From assembly GCA_019916065.1 (NCBI GenBank), contig CM034240.1, positions 21,003,894-21,067,893 of the forward strand: a stretch of DNA of 64,000 nucleotides. The letters are read 5' to 3'. Numbering within the stretch: the first letter of the stretch is position 1; every line of letters starts with the position of its first letter. The translations under genes were made by a program, and so were the position numbers. This document shows, piece by piece, positions 59,401-64,000 of the stretch. Under the pieces are notes generated by a model. The model was not told where the DNA came from and searched no databases. It saw only the letters and a list, made by a program, of their open reading frames with translations. This DNA is from Vitellaria paradoxa (lineage: Eukaryota > Streptophyta > Magnoliopsida > Ericales > Sapotaceae).

Positions 59401-61144
59401 TCATTCACTCTTCAATTCTTTATTCTGGTTTTCTAACTAAGATATTGAACTCTTAATGGCAAAAGTGAAATGAGATGGTATGAGCATTATCCCACACAGT
59501 GCCTGTGTAATTTCAATATTCAAATTTAATAATACAGGGAAATTTGATTAGAGCAACCAGGTTAATGGAGCTGTATGGTGTGTAAAAGAACTTTGATCTT
59601 TCTTTGTCTTATGTAAACACATGATGCTGGTTCAGCCCTTACAATCTTTTACGTGGGGTCTAGATTGATCATTTATTTTTCGGCATTGTTGCTCTGATAT
59701 TGTCTGTTTATGTAAATACCAAGTGGTTGAAATTCCCTACTGTTTCCATGAAATCCTTGATTAAGTAAATAAATAAAGTAATTTTAATAGTTGAATTACG
59801 GTATCATATAAAGAGCTCTAGCTGTTTCTTTTTAACATTGTCCACTAATGATATTCATAAAAAAAATACTGTCTAATAATGATTTTTAGAGGCAACTTGT
59901 TGGATGAAATTTTATCGGGTGGAAACAAAACTATTCTAGATTGTCAAATTTGTAGATGAATTTGTGTCCGCTTTAACATATCGCCACCACATCAATATCT
60001 GGCATCCATGTCCTACTGAAAATATAAAAAAAATCTATAAGCCCTCCTTCATCCCCACACTTCCTTTTCTATGTCTTTTTTGCTTACCAATTATAGATAT
60101 TTTAAATGAAAGAAAAAATTGATCCTATGTTAAAATGGGTTTTCCATACTATCTAACTTTGATATAGCAAAGGCTTGGGATAATGTGAGCTGGAATTTCT
60201 TACTTTTTATGTTGCGAATGATGGATTTTGGAAAAGATGGAGTCTTGGATTCATTTTTGTATTTTAAAACTTAGGATTTCTTTGTTAATCTTCAAGAGTC
60301 TAAAATTGGCGGACCCCACATCTCGATTTTTGTTTATCATTGTTATGGAAGCACTAAGTAGATTAATTCCAAGTGATGTCCAATGAGGAATGATTTTGGT
60401 TTTTGAGGTAGGCAAAGGTAGAGTTATATTATGGATGGTATCACACATATTTGTTTATTGATGATATAATTACCTTTTGTGTAGATGAGTAGGAAAAGTT
60501 GAGACATTGTTCTTTATTTGCTTTGAGGTTGTTTTAGGGCTTAAACTCAGCATGGGTAAGAGTGAAATAATTTTGTCATGGTGTTGTCTCACTTCCTTCT
60601 ACGTACGTGGGACTAACTTTATGATCTTCATACACACAAAATTATTGAATGAGAATAGATCAATGACATGGAAAGGGCAAAGCTTATTTCCCCACATAGT
60701 TTGTCACTCTCTACTAGTTCTGCCACAGTGACGGTCCTTCTTTTTATTTAGCTTCTAAGGCTAAAATTCGTAAAAGGCCTTACCACCCTTCCCTGTTTCC
60801 TGTGATCCTTTGATACCACTTGACCCCTTTTTGTCTTGCATAAGTTGTACCACTCCTTTGGACCCTTTTCTTGTAGGAGAACAAAATTTCTGTTGTTTCC
60901 TTTCATTCTTTATTTGGTTCTTCTTTGTTTCTCTCTAAGAAAATTGTTGCTCTTTGTGTGCATGGTTTATAACTTGCTATTTGTCTCTATGCAGGAGAAA
61001 GATTTGAAATTGTCTGAACTAGAGTCTGAGAATTGGAAAATGAAGGTTGAGCTTGAGGAATTCAGGACAGAAGCAACACACCTGAAAAATCAACAAGCCA
61101 CAATAAGAAGACTTGAAGAGCGCACTCGCCAGTTAGAACAGCAG
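50394..61144 (+). CDS. CASP: CASP, Golgi coiled-coil membrane protein (first four exons; continues past the window)
   Basis: Exons 50394-50481, 53282-53392, 53612-53790 and 60995-61144 join in frame (528 nt, 176 codons). The protein begins [14 protein letters not shown], continues [40 protein letters not shown] and [20 protein letters not shown], and ends in the window with [15 protein letters not shown]. This is the conserved N-terminal part of plant CASP (CUX1 alternative product, golgin). CASP is a tail-anchored Golgi protein with long coiled coils, involved in tethering and intra-Golgi or ER-Golgi traffic. The remaining coiled coil and the C-terminal membrane anchor would be encoded beyond 64000. 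Introns are 2800, 219 and 7204 bp, and intron 4 exceeds 2.8 kb. Intron 3 contains an intact copia retrotransposon in the same orientation. Whether expression is affected cannot be told from sequence. Confidence 0.93.
51461..51625 (+). mobile_element. tRNA-derived SINE-like segment
   Basis: ACTCAATTGGAAAAAGCA and GGATTCAAGTTGCCC, about 40 bp apart, resemble A and B boxes of a tRNA-derived SINE. An A-rich tail follows near 51620. No target duplication was confirmed. Confidence 0.4.
51860..52560 (-). pseudogene. Ty3/gypsy relic: end of integrase plus LTR-like sequence
   Basis: The minus strand reads [10 protein letters not shown] and, in another frame, [20 protein letters not shown] and [10 protein letters not shown]. 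These are the conserved residues downstream of the gypsy integrase core, at the C-terminal domain. The reading ends [17 protein letters not shown]. To its left (minus-strand downstream), about 51870-52150 is probably the 3' LTR, unpaired here. The rest of the element is missing. Confidence 0.65.
52590..53097 (+). mobile_element. LINE 3' end (zf-RVT domain and poly-A)
   Basis: [33 protein letters not shown] and [20 protein letters not shown] match the reverse-transcriptase zinc-binding (zf-RVT) domain that ends plant L1-type ORF2. After several stops the segment ends in an A-run at about 53079-53095, as expected of a 5'-truncated LINE insertion. It is inert. Confidence 0.8.
53282..53392 (+). 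CDS. CASP: CASP exon 2
   Basis: It encodes [37 protein letters not shown]. The acceptor is TTTCCAG|AC and the donor AGAG|GTATCA. A short C-run/G-run (about 53406-53423) follows in the intron. Confidence 0.93.
53612..53790 (+). CDS. CASP: CASP exon 3
   Basis: It encodes [20 protein letters not shown] through [20 protein letters not shown] and SIA. The acceptor is TTTACAG|AT and the donor GCT|GTAAGT. It ends on a codon boundary, 216 bp before the retrotransposon. Confidence 0.93.
54007..54215 (+). repeat. 5' LTR of the intact copia element
   Basis: It begins TATTAGAAGATATT and ends TTTTCTAACT. A TATA motif (ATTATAAATAAGAG, near 54154) lies about 60 bp from its right end, so U3 takes most of the LTR. 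It differs from the 3' LTR by one C/T at about 54032. Confidence 0.95.
54216..54228 (+). other. Primer-binding site of the intact copia element
   Basis: TGGTATCAGAGCC abuts the 5' LTR directly and is a full match to the initiator tRNA-Met primer site of plant LTR elements. Confidence 0.95.
54270..54560 (+). repeat. GC-rich tandem duplication in the copia leader
   Basis: Two copies, offset by 143 bp, share CTCCGGCGACCGGAGCAACC, GCCGACGGT(C/T)CCCAGAGG and ATCAAAACCCTAGAAGGGTG, with few differences. The leader between PBS and gag (54229-54962) is far richer in G+C than its AT-rich surroundings. A role in packaging or translation is conjecture. Confidence 0.88.
54963..59222 (+). CDS. Ty1/copia Gag-Pol polyprotein, 1419 aa, intact
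   Basis: It is one uninterrupted frame. The order is: Gag (about 22-200, with [14 protein letters not shown]), an RG-rich stretch (about 235-262), a CCHC knuckle ([14 protein letters not shown], 267-280), aspartic protease (DSGA, 362-365), pre-integrase HRRLGH (491-496), integrase with D548, D611 and E647 (D-x35-E spacing intact), reverse transcriptase with YVDD (1102-1105), and RNase H with YSDADW (1264-1269) ending in [14 protein letters not shown]. Protease-integrase-RT-RNase H order defines Ty1/copia. The length is normal for the family and all catalytic residues looked for are present. The start is the first ATG that gives the family's N-terminus. Gag and Pol share one frame, so the Gag excess would need splicing or other regulation, as in many plant copia elements. 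The stop is 7 bp before the 3' LTR. Confidence 0.98.
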   Translation: MAKSEDQPFNPTVFLKADDVPRSITPKKLNGDNYLGWAHAVKTFLRGKNKLKYITDEAPPSTDPTYSVWMSEDAIVMGLLWHSLEDSVATTVEFCDSSKRIWECLAESYSQKSNVSRVYELYEQMFSAKQGDKSLSEYYSHLKSLWEQLLQYRPFSTDLIQQKKYWEEFMIANFLSGLNPSLRGFKDQILASETLPTAASAYSRIQRSSLGNRSSTPDNTTLPTDSSALVSQHNRGGPSRGSRGGRNTRGGSRGGGRSSGNKGDRKCDHCGGTNHTEPYCWKKYGKPEQAHHVKDNGPTQSSATPISTPTSDSQETYTLSSSQLQELIQSLRVSTPSTSTATLANSGNPALVASSSPSWIIDSGASSHMSGNSSLFSNLRYLNHNIVLADGSSRPVSGRGTLRPSSSLHLDSSLYVPQFPFNLLSVSQLTRLLNCSITFFANSCVFQDLKTKKTIGSGHEKDGPYYLDCPSLPAHSPSIALRTSLSPLQWHRRLGHPSLARLKLIVPNLSHVSSLDCEACQFGKHHRSTFSSRSNIRESEPFRVIHTDVWGPSRVKSINGFLYFVLFIDDSSRMTWIFLMKQRTDLPSIISRFYNEIFTQFDKRIKILRSDNALEYVQSAVDQFCLEKGIIHQTTCPRTSQQNGVAERKHRHILDVARTLLFQMNVPKPFWADAVLTACYLINRVPTPVLSNQSPFSVLYPDQSPFSLPPRVFGCVAFVHNLDPGLDKLSPRSRKCIFLGYSRTQKGYRCYHPASRRYFVSADVTFFESTAFFSSDGNALSSDLISREGASSPTLPAPISSVYIPLPTQSPLDSTITPIPASPVAPSLPLIPPLPQVYQRDRDRKVILSSPTDSDSSSADPAPSSDLPIALRKGTRTCTQHPLANHVSYHRISSSLFSFVCALSSVSVPSSYMQALSIPGWKHAMDEEMNALHLNQTWELTTLPPGKQTVGCRWVYTVKYLPDGTVERLKARLVAKGYTQTYGVDYTETFSPVARLNSVRILLAVAVSRHWPLHQLDIKNAFLHGNLQEEVYMDQPPGYSTPGNNHLVCRLRRALYGLKQSPRAWFDRFSSALIEVGFSRSSADHSVFCRHTSSGTIIVIVYVDDIILSGDDASGIVALKQHLARQFHTKDLGGLRYFLGLEIARSAQGLSICQRKYVLDLLSETGLLGARPADTPMDSSTKLDTCSGTTFSDVSRYRRLVGKLIYLTVTRPDITYAVGVVSQFMHAPRTPHFEAVCRILRYLKQSPGRGLLYRPSSSLTVTGYSDADWAGSRTDRRSTSGYCTFVGDNLVTWRSKKQHVVARSSAEAEYRAMAHTAAEMLWVRSLLCDFGVAVPLPMPMHCDNQAAIFIANNPVFHERTKHIEVDCHFIRDLLMRRQLSTPFVRSSSQLADLLTKPLSRPAFLNLSSKLGIFDMYAPA
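59219..59229 (+). other. Polypurine tract of the copia element
   Basis: TTGAGGGGGCG immediately precedes the 3' LTR and overlaps the Gag-Pol stop codon. It would prime plus-strand synthesis. Confidence 0.85.
59230..59438 (+). repeat. 3' LTR of the intact copia element
   Basis: It is 209 bp with TA...CT ends, identical to the 5' LTR except one base at about 59255. It is followed by the target duplication aagat. Confidence 0.95.
60165..60740 (+). pseudogene. LINE reverse-transcriptase relic
   Basis: In shifting frames it reads [24 protein letters not shown], then [11 protein letters not shown] (equivalent to the FADD(T/I) active-site region), [22 protein letters not shown] and LPSTYVG. These are successive motifs of plant L1 ORF2 reverse transcriptase, in the right order. 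Several stops and frameshifts are present. It is a different segment from the LINE end in intron 1 and could come from a separate insertion. Confidence 0.75.
60995..61144 (+). CDS. CASP: CASP exon 4
   Basis: It encodes [40 protein letters not shown] and [10 protein letters not shown], heptad-rich coiled coil. The acceptor is TATGCAG|GA and the donor CAG|GTTAGC. The next exon was not found before 64000. Confidence 0.93.
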
Positions 61145-61634
61145 GTTAGCATTGCTTTGAGTGGTTACTATATTTATTTTGATTATTTATTGTACTGCTA
61201 TTCTTGTTGTGCTCTTTGTTACTCTTGCTTATGTGGCTAATTGTACTTTATTTTAATGTGAGAGTCCCAATGATGGAAAATTTGTCAATTAAGGTTAAGC
61301 AATTTGTGATCAAGTGGACGTATAAGGTATAAGGGAAATTGTGTGATCTTGGTCTTTAATCATATATTTATTAGAATATTTGTAAGTCTCAATTTTGATG
61401 CTTATTCTTCATGCTCCTTCTGTAAAAAATAATGATCATTGACGATTGTATTCTTTGTGTATTTTTAGAATGACATGAATATGAAGGCCATTGCTTGGTG
61501 CATTTGTCGAAATCTAGCCATCCAATGGGGAAAGTCCAGACTGTGGTTAAGGCCAGCCATTCTGAGTAAATTAAAGTTGGAAAATAGATTTGTTCTTGCT
61601 GGATATTTGGCAGGATCCACAAAACCACCTTATC

Positions 61635-62090
61635 TTGCCAACTGTTGACTAGAGGAGCATTTCATGGCGCCTAATACACCAACTCTCCACTTCACTCCTT
61701 AGAAATGTGGGACGAGGCCCACAAAGGGGTCTCCATCATTGGAGATTTTGTTTTGCTAAATTTAATGAAAATATCATCCAAGAAGGAGAAGTGTGATGAG
61801 TGGACATTAGGAAGAACCGATAAAGCCCCATATAATATCATCTATTTAGTTGCTGATGAGAGTGTCAATTAATGGAGTCTAATATAACAGTTCCTTTCTT
61901 CGCTCCTTGGCGACGTGGGACAAGGCCCACAGAGGGGTCTCCTTTGATGGAGATTTTCTTTTACGAATTGAATTGTAAGATATCATTCAAGGAGGAAGAG
62001 GTGAGATAAGTGTAGGTGGAATGCATAAAGCCGCTCCATCTAGACAATTGCTAGTTAGAGGAGCACTTCTGGAGCCTATTGTATTAGGCT
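61635..62090. repeat. About 206-bp tandem repeat, just over two copies
   Basis: CTCCTTxG..A.GTGGGAC.AGGCCCACA..GGGGTCTCC occurs near 61696 and 61902, and a GAGGAGCA(T/C)TTC...GCCTA block occurs near 61645 and 62055 with a decayed copy near 61850. All spacings are multiples of about 205. The copies are well diverged. Confidence 0.65.
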
Positions 62091-63062
62091 TTCATAAATT
62101 GATAAAAATTTTAATTAATTTGAATCATTTTGGCCTTTTTCATTTTCTCTTTTATTATTATTATTTTTATTTTTTTTTGGGGGGGGGGTGGTGGGGAATG
62201 TCGCCTCTTGGCCTTCTTTCCCTCCATCCATGGATGGGTTTCTAGTTGTGTTGCTTTGATATAAAAGCATAAAAGGCTTATGGTTCCAAGATGATTAAGG
62301 AGCTCTCTTTGTTGGAATGTTGTAGTTGTTTCCATTAGCTTATTTATTTTATGAAGTGTGGATGGTCAAAGTGGGTCCGGATGCTCCGATCGTGTGGGAA
62401 CAGCTTGTAAATCGTCAATGCTGGGATGTCATCCCAGGATGACGGGGTGAGAGTTGGGATAACTAGACGCAAGAGCGAATTAGAGATCACTAGTGGTTGG
62501 TTGTATGGAGTGGGAGTGTGTGTATGTATCATCTGAATAGGGTGTTGATGACTGGGGATATTTATAAGAGGTGGGTCAGGGCAAGGAGGTTGGTTTTCAA
62601 GTGTCTAGGATGATGGTCCCAGGGCCATGTGGCCAACCCTACATGACAGACCCATTCGTTGGTGAGGACACACCCAGCCAAGTGGTGGTCAAAGGTGATT
62701 TGATGAATCCCATAGTTCTAGTTACCAAACTTCTGGTCTTTGAGTTTGTGTGAATATGAAGCCCTAGAGGGCCTCTAGGCTGCACTGATGGCCTTTGGGA
62801 ATGGAATTAGTCTCTGAATGTTCGATCTTGGGAGTCTTCAATGGGTTGTCCTATGGCAAGGTTTTAGAATGCCCCTAGAGTGGGGTTTGACCTAGGTTGG
62901 AGCTAAGCACCCGCAACGATAGCATTGTAGGATCAATCCTTAATTCGGGCCTCCTCACTGTGGTAGAGGAGGTGCGGAGGATGCCCCCACATCAGGGTGG
63001 TCCCATTCTAGTCATTTACGCATATTTTGCAATGTTAATCAAATTGAGTGATCAATAGAAGG

Positions 63063-63185
63063 TTGGTCATGGACAGCGATAAAGTTGCTCCATTATTAGA
63101 CCAGGATCGAGGGTTCGAACCTTGAAATCGGCCTTCTTGTTTGCAAAGTGGAAATTGTCTACATTTGATCTAAACCCCGTAATGA
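63063..63185 (+). mobile_element. SINE, tRNA-derived (Au-like)
   Basis: GGACAGCGATAAAGTTGCTC and GGGTTCGAACC (63111-63121) resemble A and B boxes, followed by TTGAAATCGGCCTTCTTG and GCAAAGTGG. The latter resembles the middle of Au-type plant SINEs (gggttcgaacc..ggaa.cagcctctttgca). Exact target duplications were not fixed; the phrase ATTGAGTGATCAAT occurs on both sides (63043 and 63222). Confidence 0.6.
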
Positions 63186-63221
63186 GGGGGTCTTAACATT
63201 GGGTTGCCTCCTTTTAATTAC

Positions 63222-63310
63222 ATTGAGTGATCAATCATGTTTTAGTCTTAAGATTTGGTTACCTCATTTTAATCACATTGAGCGATCATTCATGTTTTAG
63301 TTATAAATAA
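63222..63310. repeat. Short direct repeat flanking the SINE
   Basis: CATTGAGTGATCAATCATGT and CATTGAGCGATCATTCATGT, each followed by TTTAGT, repeat 59 bp apart (about 63221 and 63280). A third partial copy lies left of the SINE near 63042. Confidence 0.75.
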
Positions 63311-63698
63311 TAGTTCAGCTATGTGATGAACATTATTTATCCCAAAAAAAAAAAAAAATGTAGTTCCCTTGACCATAATGAACATATTGTTTTGCACGTA
63401 AATATGTAAAATGCAATTGAGGTACTAGTAGGCCTCAGGCTGATTCACTTTCAGCAAATGTATCTCCAAAATTGAGAAACTTGAGTTCCAACTAGTTTGT
63501 GCTTTTTGGGTGCTATCAAGTTTAACTCATCGCTATCACTAATTTTATAAATGAGATCTAATAAAAAATTTAATAATGAGGCTTTGACAGTAAAACAGCT
63601 TTTAATGATCTTGAAGCAATAAAAACTGATTATACTCTTTCCCATTGTATATACACATACATGCACATGACAGAAAGAAAATGCTGCATTTTGGCTAC

Positions 63699-63980
63699 AT
63701 TTGATTCGGGAGATTGGACGATAAGGAATAAGTAATACTATGTGATAATGTATGAGATTGGATCTAGCATGTGATTAAATTTTTTATGTGGGATTATTTT
63801 TTGGTGTTTGATTATTAGCATATAAAGTGGGATAAGAGATGTGATTTGATAGAAAATGCTAAAAGAGATAATTTTAGACCTTTAGATTTTGGTGGGAAGC
63901 AAATCCGGGAATGGGGTTATATCCTCCACTTTAGGGGATTAGAAATCCGGAGTGGATTAATCCTTCCCATCAAACATAGA
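63699..63980. mobile_element. Probable MITE, about 280 bp
   Basis: The left CTACATTTGATTCGGGAGAT and the complement of the right end (CTATGTTTGATGGGAAGGAT) are similar inverted termini. The interior is short and non-coding. No convincing target duplication was seen, so borders and family are uncertain. Confidence 0.5.
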
Positions 63981-64000
63981 TAAATGGGACCCACAGATTA

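Larger units (their letters stand above)
54007..59438 (+). mobile_element. Intact Ty1/copia LTR retrotransposon, 5432 bp
   Basis: Two 209-bp LTRs (54007-54215 and 59230-59438) differ at a single base, and exact 5-bp duplications aagat (54002-54006 and 59439-59443) flank them. PBS, polypurine tract and an uninterrupted 1419-codon Gag-Pol are all in place. LTR termini are TA...CT, not TG...CA, in both copies. The TACT pair is a known minority end class among plant copia elements. One difference in 209 bp means a very recent insertion. It lies in CASP intron 3 in the gene's orientation, so its LTRs could add poly-A or promoter signals to the transcript (inference). Confidence 0.97.
53791..60994 (+). 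other. CASP intron 3 (7.2 kb)
   Basis: The splice sites are strong (GTAAGT and TATGCAG). Without the 5432-bp copia and one duplicated 5-mer, the intron would be 1767 bp. It also holds a LINE reverse-transcriptase relic at 60165-60740. Between 59444 and 60164 nothing recognisable was seen. Confidence 0.9.
61145..64000 (+). other. CASP intron 4 (incomplete)
   Basis: No continuation of the CASP coiled coil was found before the window ends, so this is the start of a long intron. It contains a tandem repeat (61635-62090), a SINE (63063-63185), short repeats at 63225-63310 and a probable MITE (63699-63980). Confidence 0.75.

Overview
The window is nuclear DNA of a flowering plant, almost certainly a eudicot. 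It is AT-rich, with long introns, canonical GT-AG splice sites and many nested plant transposable elements. The organism cannot be named from this sequence alone.

Two host genes can be assembled from exons. The first is a minus-strand PLAC8-family gene (plant cadmium resistance / cell number regulator type) at 26848-36134. Its four exons encode 385 residues: a long Pro/Gln-rich N-terminal half with a recent tandem duplication, then a complete PLAC8 domain. The second is the 5' part of a plus-strand gene for CASP, a coiled-coil Golgi membrane protein. It starts at 50394; four exons (176 codons) lie in the window and the rest lies to the right of base 64000. A short, frameshifted U-box (PUB) fragment lies near 6.7 kb. 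No tRNA, rRNA or other RNA gene was found.

Most of the rest is mobile DNA. From left to right: a decayed minus-strand Ty1/copia gag with degenerate primer-binding site (0.6-2.6 kb); a 576-bp non-autonomous hAT element with perfect 8-bp target duplications that carries an snRNA-promoter-like USE plus TATA pair (3.4-4.0 kb); a 95-bp SINE with an 18-bp exact target duplication (9.4 kb); a 953-bp miniature LTR element that keeps its PBS and only the last codons of copia RNase H (9.9-10.8 kb); a decayed CACTA (En/Spm) element (about 11.46-21.3 kb) with transposase relics, interrupted by a 2.37-kb solo LTR holding a 13-copy array with a period of about 84 bp; a second solo LTR of 2.19 kb (23.06-25.24 kb); a 747-bp hAT relative (39.0-39.7 kb); a Helitron-like end cluster (39.9-40.7 kb); two MITEs with 8-bp duplications (41.9 and 43.9 kb); and another copia gag relic (46.7-47.2 kb).

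CASP intron 1 holds SINE-like, gypsy and LINE relics. Intron 3 is about 7.2 kb and holds a structurally complete 5432-bp Ty1/copia element (54007-59438). This element has a 1419-residue uninterrupted Gag-Pol, 209-bp LTRs differing at one base, an exact 5-bp target duplication and non-canonical TA...CT termini, so it is a very young insertion in a host gene. No bacterial-style system, CRISPR array or wholly unknown protein system was seen. The strongest leads are the young TA..CT copia in CASP, the USE/TATA-bearing hAT element, the tandem array inside the solo LTR, and the expanded N-terminus of the PLAC8 protein.
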